From: Gemmatimonadaceae bacterium
Lineage (GTDB): Bacteria > Gemmatimonadota > Gemmatimonadetes > Gemmatimonadales > Gemmatimonadaceae
Reading direction: 5' to 3'
Length of the DNA stretch: 64,000 bases
Assembly: GCA_013361935.1 (NCBI GenBank)
Contig: JABFXC010000034.1
Span: forward strand, 18,840 to 82,839
In this document: positions 32,005 through 45,663 of the stretch, one piece after another
Position numbering within the stretch: the stretch's first letter is position 1
Layout: each line of letters begins with the position of its first letter
Notes under the pieces: generated by a model
Databases searched by the model: none
Seen by the model: only the letters and a program-made list of their open reading frames with translations
Told to the model about the DNA's origin: nothing
Program-made: the position numbers and the translations under genes

Positions 32005-33428
32005 CCAGCCACCCCCGCGCCTCGCAGGCGCTCGCCGTCGTCGTCGTCGCCGCGCTCGTCGCCTGCAACACCTCGTCGAAGACCGAGGCGCAGCAGACGA
32101 CGCCCCCCGGCGGCACCCTTCCCGCCGCGGTCTCCAACGCCGCGATCGACGCCTCGCGCCAGACCGCGATCACCCAGGCGGTCGCTCGCGTCGCGCCCAC
32201 GGTGGTGACGGTGCAGACGGAGATCCTCGAGCGGGTCGCCGCGGATCCCTTCGAGCAGTTCTTCGGTGGACGCTCAGGCCAGCGGATCACTCCGGGGCTC
32301 GGCTCCGGCTTCATCGTCAGGCAGGACGGGGTCATCGTCACCAACGCGCACGTCGTCGCCGGCGCGACGCGCGTCTCCATCGCCTTGCGCGACGGCACGA
32401 GCTACCCGGCGAAGATCCTCGGCGTCGACGAGGCGAACGATCTCGCCGTCCTCAAGATCGACAAGACCGGCCTTCCCGTCGCGCCGTTAGGCGACTCGGA
32501 CAAGCTGATCATCGGCGAGTGGGCGATCGCCATCGGCAATCCGTACGGCTTCCTCCTCGGCAACAGCGAGCCGAGCGTGACCGCGGGCGTCATCAGCGGC
32601 ACCGGGCGCAACCTCGTCGGCGCGAGCGAGGGCGGCGGCATGTACGTCGACATGGTGCAGACCGACGCGGCGATCAACCCGGGCAACTCCGGTGGGCCGC
32701 TGCTGAACGCGGCGGGCGAGGTCGTCGGCGTCAACAGCTCGATTTATTCGCCGACGGGCGGGTCGATCGGACTCGGCTTCGCGATCCCGATCAATCGCGC
32801 GCGCCGCGTCGCCGAGGACCTTCTGGCGCACGGCGCCGTGCGGCGCCCGTGGGTCGGCGTCAAGCTGCAGCTTCCGACGACGAACAACCCGCGCGACGCG
32901 ATCACCTCCGGGGTGATCGTGCGCAACGTCGTCCCGAACTCCCCCGCCGCCCAGGCCGGCCTTCGCCCCGGGGATGTGATCGTCGCGGCTGGCACGAAGC
33001 CGCTCCGGAACGCCTTCGACTGGGAGGCCGAGCTGCTCGACGTCCGGGTCGGCGAGAAGGTGCCGCTGCGAGTGCACCGAGGCGGCCGCGACCTCACGAT
33101 CGACGTCACCGTCGCCGATCTGCCCGAGGTGAGTGCCGAGAAGGTCCAGGTGCTGCGCGAGATGGAGCTCGTGACGCTCACGCCGGCGATCCGTGCGGAG
33201 CGCGGGGTGCGCAGCGGTCAGGGCGCGGTGATCTACAAGGTGAGCGACCGCGTCGCCGACGAGATCGGCCTGCAGAGCGGCGACGTGATCGTGCAGGTGA
33301 ACAGGACGCCGATCTCCTCGGCGGACGAAGCCGCGCAGGCGATCGACTACTACGGCGGCCGCGGGCCCATCCAGCTCTTCTTCGAGCGCGGCGGCCGCGT
33401 CTACTCGACCGACTTCATGCTCCGATGA
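32001..33428 (+). CDS. HtrA/DegP-like trypsin protease with two PDZ domains, predicted lipoprotein
   Basis: Lipobox-like AALVACNTSSK; VTNAHVVAGA, NDLAVLKID, NPGNSGGPLLNAAGEVVGVNS; two C-terminal PDZ segments. Confidence 0.9.
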   Translation: MTSHPRASQALAVVVVAALVACNTSSKTEAQQTTPPGGTLPAAVSNAAIDASRQTAITQAVARVAPTVVTVQTEILERVAADPFEQFFGGRSGQRITPGLGSGFIVRQDGVIVTNAHVVAGATRVSIALRDGTSYPAKILGVDEANDLAVLKIDKTGLPVAPLGDSDKLIIGEWAIAIGNPYGFLLGNSEPSVTAGVISGTGRNLVGASEGGGMYVDMVQTDAAINPGNSGGPLLNAAGEVVGVNSSIYSPTGGSIGLGFAIPINRARRVAEDLLAHGAVRRPWVGVKLQLPTTNNPRDAITSGVIVRNVVPNSPAAQAGLRPGDVIVAAGTKPLRNAFDWEAELLDVRVGEKVPLRVHRGGRDLTIDVTVADLPEVSAEKVQVLREMELVTLTPAIRAERGVRSGQGAVIYKVSDRVADEIGLQSGDVIVQVNRTPISSADEAAQAIDYYGGRGPIQLFFERGGRVYSTDFMLR

Positions 33429-34861
33429 GCGATTTCGAACGCTACAGCTCTCCCCTCGCCGAGCGCTATGCGTCGAAGGCGATGCTGCGCCTGTGGTCGC
33501 CGCAGACGCGCCACGGTCTCTGGCGGCGGCTCTGGCTCGCGCTCGCCGAAGCGGAGCGCGAGCTCGGCGTCGCGATCCCCGACGAGGCGATCGCGCAGAT
33601 GCGAGCCCACCTGGACGACATCGACTTCGCGGCGGTGGCCGGCTACGAGAAGCGCTTCCGGCACGACGTGATGGCGCACGTCCACGCCTTCGGCGCGGTC
33701 GCACCCGCTGCCGCGCCCTTCATCCATCTCGGCGCGACGAGCGCGTACGTCACCGACAACGCGGATCTCATCCTCGCGCGGCGCGGCTTGGAGCTCCTCC
33801 GCGGCAAGATCGTCGAGGTGCTCGCCTCCCTCGCCGCGTTCGCGGCCGAGTGGCGCGCCGAGCCGACGCTCGGCTACACGCATCTGCAGGCCGCGCAGCT
33901 CACCACCGTCGGCAAGCGCGCGACGCTCTGGATGCAGGACCTCGTGCTCGACCTCGGCGACATCGAGCACCGGATCGCGACGCTGCCGTTCCGCGGCGTG
34001 AAAGGGACGACGGGGACGCAGGCGAGCTTCCTCGAGCTGTTCGGCGGCGACCACGCGAAGGTTCGCGCGCTCGACGCCCTGGTCACGCGGAAGCTGGACT
34101 TCGCGCGGTCGCTCCCCGTGACGGGGCAGACGTACACACGCAAGCTCGACGCGCAGATCCTCGCGCCGGTGGCCGGGGTCGCGGCGAGCGCGGCGAAGTT
34201 CGCCTCCGACCTGCGGATGCTGCAGGCCTTCGGGGAGATCGAGGAGCCCTTCGAGAAGGAGCAGATCGGCTCCTCGGCGATGGCCTACAAGAGGAATCCG
34301 ATGCGCTCCGAGCGGATCAACTCCCTCGCGCGCTTCGTGATCGAGCTCGAGGCCAGCCCGAACCACACGCACAGCGTGCAGTACTTCGAGCGCACCCTCG
34401 ACGACAGCGCGAATCGCCGGCTGGTCATCCCCGAATCGTTCCTCGCGACCGACGCGATCCTCGTGCTCATGGGGAACGTCGCCGGCGGGCTCGAGGTCCA
34501 TCCCGCGCGGATCCGCCGCCGCATCGCCGACGAGCTGCCCTTCATGGCCACGGAGGAGCTGATCGTCCGCGCGGTGCGCGCGGGCGGCAACCGTCAGGCG
34601 GCGCACGAGGTGATCCGCCGGCACAGCATCGCCGCCGCGCGGGCGGTGAAGGACGATGGCCGCGCCAACGACATGCTCGAGCGGCTTGCCGCGGACTCCG
34701 AGTTCGGCGTCGCGATCGATGACCTGCGGACCGCGCTCGACCCGCGCCGGTTCATCGGTCGTGCGCCCGAGCAGGTGGACGAGTTCCTCGCGGAGGTGGT
34801 CGGGCCACTGCTCGCCGGCCCGCGGCATGGCGCGCCCGAGCGGGAGGAGCTGCGCGTATGA
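33425..34861 (+). CDS. purB: Adenylosuccinate lyase
   Basis: [48 protein letters not shown]...[26 protein letters not shown]. Confidence 0.95.
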   Translation: MSDFERYSSPLAERYASKAMLRLWSPQTRHGLWRRLWLALAEAERELGVAIPDEAIAQMRAHLDDIDFAAVAGYEKRFRHDVMAHVHAFGAVAPAAAPFIHLGATSAYVTDNADLILARRGLELLRGKIVEVLASLAAFAAEWRAEPTLGYTHLQAAQLTTVGKRATLWMQDLVLDLGDIEHRIATLPFRGVKGTTGTQASFLELFGGDHAKVRALDALVTRKLDFARSLPVTGQTYTRKLDAQILAPVAGVAASAAKFASDLRMLQAFGEIEEPFEKEQIGSSAMAYKRNPMRSERINSLARFVIELEASPNHTHSVQYFERTLDDSANRRLVIPESFLATDAILVLMGNVAGGLEVHPARIRRRIADELPFMATEELIVRAVRAGGNRQAAHEVIRRHSIAAARAVKDDGRANDMLERLAADSEFGVAIDDLRTALDPRRFIGRAPEQVDEFLAEVVGPLLAGPRHGAPEREELRV

Positions 34862-35793
34862 CCCTGGAAACGGTGAACGCGACCGACCTGCCACTCCCGC
34901 GCGTCCGCACCGGCAAGGTGCGTGACGTCTATGCCGTCGGCGACGATCGGATCCTCCTCGTGGCGACCGACCGGGTGAGCGCGTTCGACGTGGTCATGCG
35001 GGAGGCGGTCCCCGCGAAGGGCGCGGTGCTCACGCAGCTCACCGCGTGGTGGCTGCGTCACCTGGAGGACGCGATCCCGCACCACATGATCAGCGCCGAC
35101 GCCGGGGAGATCGCGCGCATGGTCCCGGCGCTGGCCGGGAAGGTGCGCCTCCTCGCCGGCCGCGCGATGCTCTGCCGCCGGACGGCGCCCTATCCCGTCG
35201 AGTGCGTGATCCGTGGTTACATTACGGGGTCGGCGTGGAAGGAGTACTCGCGCGCCGGCACCCTCGCCGGCGAGCCGCTCCCGAAAGGGCTGCGCGAGAG
35301 CGACCGGCTCGAGCCGGCGATCTTCAGTCCGGCGACGAAGGCGGAGTCCGGACACGACGAGAACATCTCGGTGGAGCGGCTGCGATCGATCGTGGGGATG
35401 CAAACGGCGGCACTGCTCGAAGGACTCACGCGCACGGTGTACGAGCGCGGGCGCGCGCTCGCCGCGGAGCGCGGGATCATCGTCGCCGACACGAAGCTCG
35501 AGTTCGGACGCACGCCCGACGGACAGACGCTGCTCATCGACGAGGTCCTCACCCCCGACAGCTCGCGCTTCTGGCCGGCGGACTCGTACGCACCCGGCCG
35601 CTCGCAGCCGAGCTTCGACAAGCAGCCACTTCGTGATTACCTCGAGCGCGAGCGCGCGGCGGGACGATGGAACGGCGAGACACCCCCGCCGACACTTCCC
35701 GCCGACGTGGTCACCGCGACCAGCGCACGCTATCTCGACGCCTATCGCCGGATCACCGGCGTGCCACTGAACATTCCGGAGCCGACGACGTGA
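34858..35793 (+). CDS. purC: Phosphoribosylaminoimidazole-succinocarboxamide synthase
   Basis: [32 protein letters not shown]...[19 protein letters not shown]...[11 protein letters not shown]. Confidence 0.96.
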   Translation: MTLETVNATDLPLPRVRTGKVRDVYAVGDDRILLVATDRVSAFDVVMREAVPAKGAVLTQLTAWWLRHLEDAIPHHMISADAGEIARMVPALAGKVRLLAGRAMLCRRTAPYPVECVIRGYITGSAWKEYSRAGTLAGEPLPKGLRESDRLEPAIFSPATKAESGHDENISVERLRSIVGMQTAALLEGLTRTVYERGRALAAERGIIVADTKLEFGRTPDGQTLLIDEVLTPDSSRFWPADSYAPGRSQPSFDKQPLRDYLERERAAGRWNGETPPPTLPADVVTATSARYLDAYRRITGVPLNIPEPTT

Positions 35794-36443
35794 GAATCGC
35801 CCGCGAGGGACTTCCCTTCATCGCCATCGCCGCCGTGCTCGCGCTGGTGGCGATCCTGTACTCCGCGCGACGCGGCAGCTGGCCGTCCTGGCTGCTATCC
35901 GCCGTGCTCGTCGTCGTCGCGGTGTGGGTAGTGTACTTCTTCCGCGATCCCGAGCGCACCGGCGAGCGCGGCGACCGCGTCGTGACATCGCCCGCCGACG
36001 GGAAGGTCGTGCTGATCACGGAAGTCGACGAGCCGGCGTTCATCCACGGTCGCGCCAAGCGCGTGTCGATCTTCATGAACGTCTTCAACGTCCACGTGAA
36101 CCGCTACCCCGTCAGCGGCACGGTGAAGTACGTCCAGTACAACCCGGGCAAGTTTCTCAACGCGGCCGTCGAGAAGTCGAGCCTCGAGAACGAGCAGCGG
36201 AGCGTGGGCATCGAGTCGGGGCCGTACCGCATCCTCGTCCGCCAGATCGCCGGGCTCATCGCCCGGCGCATCGTGACCTACAGCCGGGAGGGGGAGCGCG
36301 TGGAGCAGGGCGAGCGGATGGGTCTCATCCGCTTCGGGTCGCGCGTGGATGTGTTCCTCCCCACCGACGCGACGGTGCGGGTGAAGATCGGCGATCTGAC
36401 CACGGCGGGGACGACCACGCTCGCGGAGCTGCCCGCGCGATGA
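35790..36443 (+). CDS. psd: Phosphatidylserine decarboxylase family protein
   Basis: [28 protein letters not shown]...[35 protein letters not shown]...[14 protein letters not shown] (processing-site GS). Confidence 0.93.
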   Translation: MRIAREGLPFIAIAAVLALVAILYSARRGSWPSWLLSAVLVVVAVWVVYFFRDPERTGERGDRVVTSPADGKVVLITEVDEPAFIHGRAKRVSIFMNVFNVHVNRYPVSGTVKYVQYNPGKFLNAAVEKSSLENEQRSVGIESGPYRILVRQIAGLIARRIVTYSREGERVEQGERMGLIRFGSRVDVFLPTDATVRVKIGDLTTAGTTTLAELPAR

Positions 36444-37381
36444 GCCCGATGATCCCGCGGCGCGAGATCAGGCGGCAGGTGATCGCGCTGCCTAACGGCT
36501 TCACGCTCGGGAACCTGTTCTTCGGCATCTTCGCGATCGTCGCCGCCTCGCGCGGCCGCTACAGCGACGCCGGCGTGTACGTCGTGCTCGGCGGCATCTG
36601 CGACGCACTCGACGGACGGGTCGCGCGCTTCACCGGCACCGGCTCCCGCTTCGGCGAGGAGCTCGACTCGCTCGTCGACGCGATCTCCTTCGGGCTGGCG
36701 CCGGCGATGATCATGTACTTCGCCGTGCTGAACAAGGAAGGGTGGGACTGGGTCTTCGCCTTCTTCTTCGCCGCCTGCGCGGTGATGCGCCTCGCCCGAT
36801 TCAACGTCGAGCAGGCCGGAAAGAAGAAGACGTACTTCCACGGCCTGCCCAGCCCCGCCGCGGGGATGACGCTCGCGACGTACTACGCCTTCAGCCAGAC
36901 GCCGCTCTACAACGAGACGATGCTCCTCGGCGGGCAGCGCGTCCTCGCCGACTGGCCCTGGCACGTGATGATGCGGGTGATCATGGTCATGCTCGCGCTG
37001 CTCATGATCAGCGAGGTTCCCTACCCCGCCGTGCCGACGGTGAACCTCCGATCGGTGCGCGGGATCATCGGTGGCCTGATTCTCCTCGCCGCGCTGCTCG
37101 GGCTGATCTTCCTGCCCCGCGAGTTCTTCTTCCCGGTGCTGCTCGCCTACGTCCTGTTCGGCGTGGCGAAGGCGGCGGTGCTCGGTGTGCTCGAGCGCGT
37201 GCCCACGGGCGCGTCGATCTTCGACGAGGAGGAGGAAGACCCCGACGCCGAGGACGAGATCGCGCTCCCGCGGCACGAGGAGGTCGTCGGCGGGCGCCGG
37301 CGACGCCGGCGGCGCCGGAAGCAGCGCGTGCCCCTGCCCACGCCGACCATCACCCCGGCCGTCGAGGAGGACGGCGAATGA
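36440..37381 (+). CDS. pssA: CDP-diacylglycerol--serine O-phosphatidyltransferase
   Basis: [72 protein letters not shown] (CDP-alcohol phosphotransferase motif). Confidence 0.94.
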   Translation: MSPMIPRREIRRQVIALPNGFTLGNLFFGIFAIVAASRGRYSDAGVYVVLGGICDALDGRVARFTGTGSRFGEELDSLVDAISFGLAPAMIMYFAVLNKEGWDWVFAFFFAACAVMRLARFNVEQAGKKKTYFHGLPSPAAGMTLATYYAFSQTPLYNETMLLGGQRVLADWPWHVMMRVIMVMLALLMISEVPYPAVPTVNLRSVRGIIGGLILLAALLGLIFLPREFFFPVLLAYVLFGVAKAAVLGVLERVPTGASIFDEEEEDPDAEDEIALPRHEEVVGGRRRRRRRRKQRVPLPTPTITPAVEEDGE

Positions 37382-37635
37382 GCAACTTCCGAGTCGCCGT
37401 CCACATCGTGCCGCGCCGCGGCATCCTCGATCCGCAGGGCACCGCCGTCGCGCACGCGCTCCAGACGCTCGGCTTCTCCGGCGTCGCCGACGTCAAGGTC
37501 GGGCGCCACATCGTGATCGACGTCGCCGCTCCCGACCGGGGCGCCGCGGACCGCTCGGCGCGCGAGATGTGCGAGAAGCTGCTCGCCAATCCGGTCACCG
37601 AGGACTTCGAGATCGCCACCGTGGAGCCGGCATGA
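37378..37635 (+). CDS. purS: Phosphoribosylformylglycinamidine synthase subunit PurS
   Basis: [49 protein letters not shown]. Confidence 0.94.
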   Translation: MSNFRVAVHIVPRRGILDPQGTAVAHALQTLGFSGVADVKVGRHIVIDVAAPDRGAADRSAREMCEKLLANPVTEDFEIATVEPA

Positions 37636-38324
37636 AGTTCGGCATCGTCACCTTCCCGGGCTCGAACTGCGACTACGACGCGTTCCACGCGGTGACCGAT
37701 GCGCTGGGCGAGGAGGCGCGGTACCTCTGGCACCGCGAGCACGATCTCGCCGGCGCCGACGTCGTCGTCCTTCCGGGCGGCTTCAGCTACGGTGACTACC
37801 TCCGCGCCGGCGCGATCGCGCGATTCAGCCCGATCATGCGCGAGGTGGTCGCGCACGCGAAGCGCGGCGGACCGGTGCTCGCCATCTGCAACGGCTTCCA
37901 GATCGCCTGCGAGGCAGGTCTGCTCCCCGGCGCGCTCCTCCGCAACGAGTCGCTCGCCTTCGTCTCGGAGACCGTGAGGCTGCGCGTCGAGAACCCGGAG
38001 ACGATGTTCACCGCGGGATACGAGAAGGGTCAGCTGCTCCGGATCCCGATCGCGCATGGTGAGGGCCGTTACACGGCCGACGAGGAGACGCTCACACGCC
38101 TCGAGGGGGACGGGCGAGTCGCTTTCCGCTACGTCGGCCCCGATGGCAGAACCGATGCGTCCGCCAATCCGAACGGATCGATGCGCGCGATCGCCGGTAT
38201 CGTGAGTGAGGGGGGAAACGTCCTTGGAATGATGCCCCATCCGGAGCGCGCGGTCGATCCGCTGCTCGGCTCCGTCGACGGGCTCGCCCTGTTCGAGTCG
38301 CTGCTCTCGCGCGTCTCGGCCTAA
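37632..38324 (+). CDS. purQ: Phosphoribosylformylglycinamidine synthase subunit PurQ
   Basis: [21 protein letters not shown]...[25 protein letters not shown]...[23 protein letters not shown]. Confidence 0.96.
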   Translation: MKFGIVTFPGSNCDYDAFHAVTDALGEEARYLWHREHDLAGADVVVLPGGFSYGDYLRAGAIARFSPIMREVVAHAKRGGPVLAICNGFQIACEAGLLPGALLRNESLAFVSETVRLRVENPETMFTAGYEKGQLLRIPIAHGEGRYTADEETLTRLEGDGRVAFRYVGPDGRTDASANPNGSMRAIAGIVSEGGNVLGMMPHPERAVDPLLGSVDGLALFESLLSRVSA

Positions 38325-38338
38325 CCCGAGGAGGACCC

Positions 38339-38974
38339 ATGCTTCGCCGCAACCTGCTGCTCGCCCTCTCACTGGTCGCCGCGCCGCTGATGGCGCAGGA
38401 AGCCCGGAACACGATCGATCCCGGGATGACCCGCGACGAGGTGGTGCAACGCCTCGGCAAGCCGCTCAACGAGCGCACCTCCGGAACGCACACGTACATG
38501 TTCTACCGGAACGGCTGCGAGAAGAGCTGCGGGATGAACGACCTCGTGGTGCTCGAGGACGGGAAGGTCGTCGATGCCGTCTTCCGCAACGGCGTGCGCG
38601 CCTACAGCGGCGCGAGCAGCTCCCCCTCCGGCGTGCAGACGACGAACAGCGCGGCCGGAGACGCGAGCGCCGTGGCGAAGGTCCGCAAGGCGCGGCGCGG
38701 CGGTATCGTGATCGCGCGCCCCGCGCCGGGCGAGGACGCGAAGCCCGGCTCGGCCATCGTCACCGGTCTGCAGGTCGAGCCGACGCCCGGCCCGGCCCAG
38801 CCCGCCCCGACCTCGCCGCTGCTCGGCGCGCGCATGAACCCCGCGGACTCCGTCCGTGCGCTCACCCCCGGCCGTCCGACACCGATCCCGGGGACGAAGC
38901 TCAACTCGACCGACTCCGCCCGCGCCGAGGCGATCAAGCGCCAGCAGCAGGCCGACTCCACACGAAAGCCCTAG
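38339..38974 (+). CDS. Secreted SmpA/OmlA-like N-terminal domain protein with low-complexity tail
   Basis: Signal peptide MLRRNLLLALSLVAAPLMAQ; IDPGMTRDEVVQRLGKPLNERTSGTHTYMFYRNGCEKSCGMNDLVVLEDGKVVDAVFRNG; Pro/Ser/Asp-rich C-terminus. Confidence 0.75.
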   Translation: MLRRNLLLALSLVAAPLMAQEARNTIDPGMTRDEVVQRLGKPLNERTSGTHTYMFYRNGCEKSCGMNDLVVLEDGKVVDAVFRNGVRAYSGASSSPSGVQTTNSAAGDASAVAKVRKARRGGIVIARPAPGEDAKPGSAIVTGLQVEPTPGPAQPAPTSPLLGARMNPADSVRALTPGRPTPIPGTKLNSTDSARAEAIKRQQQADSTRKP

Positions 38975-38981
38975 CGATTTC

Positions 38982-39287
38982 ATGCCGACCGATCACAAGC
39001 CCAGCCACAACGAGGACGAGTACTTCGCGAAGCACGACGCGGAGCTCATCAAGGCCCGACGGGCCGCGCTCGACGAGCAGCGCAAGCGAAGCGAGCGGGC
39101 GTCGCACTACATGAAATGCCCGAAGTGCGGGGGCGACCTGGTCGAGAGGAAGTTCCACGCGATGGTCATCGACGTCTGCCCGGACTGCAAGGGAACGTGG
39201 ATGGACGCCGGAGAGCTCGAGATGCTCGGCTACGTGAAGCGCAGCGAGATCTCGCGCTTCATCGGCTCGCTGTTCGGGCTGAAGTAG
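38982..39287 (+). CDS. TFIIB-type zinc-ribbon small protein
   Basis: [40 protein letters not shown]. Confidence 0.9.
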   Translation: MPTDHKPSHNEDEYFAKHDAELIKARRAALDEQRKRSERASHYMKCPKCGGDLVERKFHAMVIDVCPDCKGTWMDAGELEMLGYVKRSEISRFIGSLFGLK

Positions 39288-41596
39288 TGCGCGTCGAGCC
39301 GCGCCCCGGCGACCCGCGAATCACGCCGGCGCTCGTCGCCGAACACGGGCTCACGCAGGACGAGTTCGAGCGCCTCGTCGCGCTCCTCGGTCGGGAGCCG
39401 ACCTTCACCGAGCTGGGCGTCGTCAGCGCTCTCTGGAACGAGCACTGCTCGTACAAGCACTCGCGTCCACTCCTCCGCACCCTGCCGACGAAGGCGCCCT
39501 GGGTGCTGCAGGGACCCGGCGAGAACGCGGGCGTGATCAGCGTCGGCGACGGGCTCGCGGTGGCGTTCAAGATCGAGTCGCACAACCACCCCTCGGCGGT
39601 CGAGCCGTATCAGGGCGCGGCGACCGGAGTCGGGGGAATCCTGCGCGACGTCTTCACCATGGGGGCGCGCCCGATCGCGCTGCTCGATTCGCTGCGCTTC
39701 GGATCGCTCGACTCGCCGCGCGTGCGCTACCTCTTCGCGGGCGTCGTGAAGGGGATCGGCGACTACGGCAACTGCGTCGGGATCCCGACCGTCGGCGGCG
39801 AGGTCGTGTTCGATCCCGCGTACGAGGGAAACCCGCTCGTCAACGCGATGTGCGTCGGGGTTCTCCACGAGGATGAGCTCATGCGCGCCGTCGCCGAGGG
39901 CGTGGGCAATCCGATCATGGCGGTCGGCGCGCGCACGGGACGCGACGGCATTCACGGCGCGACGTTCGCCTCCGAAGATCTCTCCGAGGGAAGCGACGCG
40001 AAGCGGCCGCGCGTGCAGGTCGGCGATCCGTTCACCGAGAAGCTACTCCTCGAGGCCAGCCTCGAGCTGATCGGCAGCGGCCACATCGTCGCGATCCAGG
40101 ACATGGGCGCGGCCGGGCTCACCTCCTCTTCGGCCGAGATGGCCGCCCGCGGCGACGTCGGCGTGACCATCGACACCGCGAAGGTCCCGGTGCGCGAGAC
40201 GGGAATGACGCCATACGAGATCCTGCTCAGCGAGTCGCAGGAGCGGATGCTCGTCGTCGCGAAGAAGGGGCACGAGGAAGAGGTCCGGAAGATCCTGGCG
40301 AAGTGGGAGCTCGAGGCTGCCGTGATCGGCGAGGTGATCGCCGAGCCGGTGTACCGCGTCACCGAAGGCGATCGCGTGGTCGCCGAGTTTCCCGGATCGC
40401 GACTCGTCACCGACTGCCCGACGTACACGCCACCCGCCGAGGAGAGCGCGGCGGTGCGCGAAGCGCGCGGGCGCGACGTGAGCGCGATCCCCGAGCGCGT
40501 TGAGGAGCAGGATCCCGTCTGGACCCTCGAGCAGCTGCTGTCGTCGCCGACGGTCGCGAGCAAGCGATGGGTGTACCGGCAGTACGACACGACCGTCCGC
40601 ACGAACACGGTCGTCGGCCCGGGCGGCGACGCGGCCGTCGTGCGGCTGCGCGGAACGAAGAAGGCGCTCGCGCTGAAGGTCGACTGCAACGGGCGCTACG
40701 TCGCGCTCGATCCGCGGCTCGGCGCGCGGATCGCCGTCGCGGAATCGGCGCGCAATGTCGCCTGCACCGGCGCGCGGCCGCGGGCCATCACGAACAATCT
40801 CAACTTCGGCAATCCGAAGCGCCCCGAGGTCTACTTCCAGCTGCGCGAGGCGATCGCCGGGATCGGCGAAGCGTGCACCGCGCTCGAGACCCCCGTCACC
40901 GGGGGGAACGTCTCGCTCTACAACGAGAGTCCGCAGAGCGCGGTCCACCCGACTCCCGTCATCGGGATGGTCGGCGTGCTCGACGACGTGGACCGCGCGG
41001 TGCGCTCGCACTTCCACGACGAGGGCGCCGATCTCGTGCTCCTTGGCGAGCCGACGTCGGAGATCGGGGCGAGCGAGTATCTCGCCCGCATCCACGGCGT
41101 CGTCGCCGGCGCGCCTCCGGCGTGCGATCTCGTCGGCGCGCGCCGGCTGGTCGACACCCTCGTCGGCGCCGCCGAGAAGGGTGCGCTCGCCTCGGCGCAC
41201 GACATCAGCGAGGGCGGGCTCGCCGTCTCGCTTGCCGAGTGCTGCATCATGGACCGCGATCGCATGCTCGGCGCGACCATCGACATCTCCGCGTGGAGCA
41301 CGCTGCCCCTGCGCGCGCTGCTCTTCGGCGAGGGGCAGAACCGCGTGATCGTGTCGACGCGCGACCTCCCGGCGCTGAAGCGGATCGCCGAGCGCAACCG
41401 CGTGCCGTTGCGCGCGATCGGAACCGTCGGCGTCGCCGGCGCGCCGCTCTCCATTCGCGTCGGCACCCGGCTCATCGTCACCTCGCTCGAGCGCCTCGCG
41501 GCCGCCTGGCACGACGCGATCCCGAACATCATGTCGCGGTCGACCGCGCCCATCGCCGTCGCGGCGACGGAGACTCTCACGACACCGGTGGAATAG
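39287..41596 (+). CDS. purL: Phosphoribosylformylglycinamidine synthase subunit PurL
   Basis: [95 protein letters not shown] start overlaps the previous TAG by 1 nt. Confidence 0.96.
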   Translation: MRVEPRPGDPRITPALVAEHGLTQDEFERLVALLGREPTFTELGVVSALWNEHCSYKHSRPLLRTLPTKAPWVLQGPGENAGVISVGDGLAVAFKIESHNHPSAVEPYQGAATGVGGILRDVFTMGARPIALLDSLRFGSLDSPRVRYLFAGVVKGIGDYGNCVGIPTVGGEVVFDPAYEGNPLVNAMCVGVLHEDELMRAVAEGVGNPIMAVGARTGRDGIHGATFASEDLSEGSDAKRPRVQVGDPFTEKLLLEASLELIGSGHIVAIQDMGAAGLTSSSAEMAARGDVGVTIDTAKVPVRETGMTPYEILLSESQERMLVVAKKGHEEEVRKILAKWELEAAVIGEVIAEPVYRVTEGDRVVAEFPGSRLVTDCPTYTPPAEESAAVREARGRDVSAIPERVEEQDPVWTLEQLLSSPTVASKRWVYRQYDTTVRTNTVVGPGGDAAVVRLRGTKKALALKVDCNGRYVALDPRLGARIAVAESARNVACTGARPRAITNNLNFGNPKRPEVYFQLREAIAGIGEACTALETPVTGGNVSLYNESPQSAVHPTPVIGMVGVLDDVDRAVRSHFHDEGADLVLLGEPTSEIGASEYLARIHGVVAGAPPACDLVGARRLVDTLVGAAEKGALASAHDISEGGLAVSLAECCIMDRDRMLGATIDISAWSTLPLRALLFGEGQNRVIVSTRDLPALKRIAERNRVPLRAIGTVGVAGAPLSIRVGTRLIVTSLERLAAAWHDAIPNIMSRSTAPIAVAATETLTTPVE

Positions 41597-41600
41597 TAGC

Positions 41601-42983
41601 ATGTGCGGCATATTCGGAGTGCGCGGTCATCCCCTCGCGGCGGAGCTCGTCCATCTCGGGCTCTACTCGCTGCAGCACCGCGGCCAGGAATCGGCGGGGA
41701 TCGTCACCGTCGACGACACCGCGCGCGCCCACGCGGTGCGCTCGATGGGCCTCGTATCCGAGGGGATCGACTCCGCGGAGATGGGGCAGCTCGCCGGCAG
41801 CACGGGGATCGGCCACACGCGGTACAGCACCGCGGGGTCGTCCGTGCTCGCCAACGCCCAGCCGGTGGTCGCCAGCGTTCGCGGGGGCGCGGTCGCGCTC
41901 GCGCACAACGGCAACCTCACGAACGCGACGGAGCTGCGGCAGGAGCTCGAGGACGACGGGGCCATCTTCTCCTCGACGATGGATTCGGAGGTCATCGTCC
42001 ATCGGATCGCCCGGTCGCGCGCCGACCGGCCGGAGGAGCGTCTCGCCGAAGCGCTCGCCGGGGTCGAAGGCGCGTATTCCCTGCTCGTCCTCGTCGGCGA
42101 CACCCTGCTCGCCGCGCGCGATCCGCGCGGCTGGCGGCCCCTCGTCATGGGGCGGCTCGGCGACGCGGTGGTCTTCGGCTCGGAGAGCTGCGCCCTCGAC
42201 ATCGTGGGCGCGCAGGCCGTTCGCGAGGTCGAGCCCGGAGAGATCGTCGTCGTCGACGGCGAGGGCGTTCGCACGGGCGCGCGCCTTCCCGTGAAGGAGT
42301 CGCACCGCTGCGTCTTCGAGTACGTGTACTTCGCGCGCCCCGACAGCCGCGTCTTCGGCGGCTCGGTCGACCGCGCGCGCCGGGAGCTCGGCCGGCGGCT
42401 CGCGCGCGAGCATCCCGCGCCCGGCGCGGACCTCGTCTTCTCCGTACCCGACTCCTCGAACTCCGCGGCCCTCGGCTTCGCGGAGGAGTCCGGGCTGCGG
42501 TACGAGCTGGCGCTGATCCGCAATCACTACGTCGGCCGGACCTTCATCCAGCCGACGCAGGGCGCGCGCGACGCGAAGGTGCGCGTGAAGTACAACGCGG
42601 TCCGCGAGGTGCTGGAGGGCAAGCGCGTCGTCATGGTCGACGACTCGATCGTCCGCGGCACGACGACGCGCGGGCTCGTGGCGATGGTCCGTGCGGCCGG
42701 GGCGAAGGAGGTGCACATGCGCGTGAGCTCGGCGCCGGTCACGGGTCCCTGCTACTACGGCATCGATACGCCGACGCGCGAGGAGCTCATCGCGGCGAAC
42801 CTCACCACCGAGCAGATCGCCGCGCATCTCGGCGTGGACACGCTCGGGTATCTCTCACTGGACGGGATGCTGGAATCGGTTCCAGGCGGCCCGCACGGCT
42901 TTTGCCATGCCTGCTTCTCGGGTGATTACCCGACGGCACCACCAACCGATCCTGAAAAGCTCCGCGCAGGTTGCGGATGCTGA
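41601..42983 (+). CDS. purF: Amidophosphoribosyltransferase
   Basis: MCGIFGVRGHPLAAELVHLGLYSLQHRGQESAGIVTVDD...VVMVDDSIVRGTTTRGLVAMVRAAGAKEVHMRVSSAP. Confidence 0.96.
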   Translation: MCGIFGVRGHPLAAELVHLGLYSLQHRGQESAGIVTVDDTARAHAVRSMGLVSEGIDSAEMGQLAGSTGIGHTRYSTAGSSVLANAQPVVASVRGGAVALAHNGNLTNATELRQELEDDGAIFSSTMDSEVIVHRIARSRADRPEERLAEALAGVEGAYSLLVLVGDTLLAARDPRGWRPLVMGRLGDAVVFGSESCALDIVGAQAVREVEPGEIVVVDGEGVRTGARLPVKESHRCVFEYVYFARPDSRVFGGSVDRARRELGRRLAREHPAPGADLVFSVPDSSNSAALGFAEESGLRYELALIRNHYVGRTFIQPTQGARDAKVRVKYNAVREVLEGKRVVMVDDSIVRGTTTRGLVAMVRAAGAKEVHMRVSSAPVTGPCYYGIDTPTREELIAANLTTEQIAAHLGVDTLGYLSLDGMLESVPGGPHGFCHACFSGDYPTAPPTDPEKLRAGCGC

Positions 42984-42995
42984 ACCCGAATACCA

Positions 42996-45662
<2,667 letters not shown>

Positions 45663-45663
45663 C

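Noticed and set aside
37290-37381. Arg-rich C-terminus of pssA ([12 protein letters not shown]) as a separate small gene
   Set aside because: In frame with pssA and continuous with acidic and basic low-complexity tail; no independent start signal.
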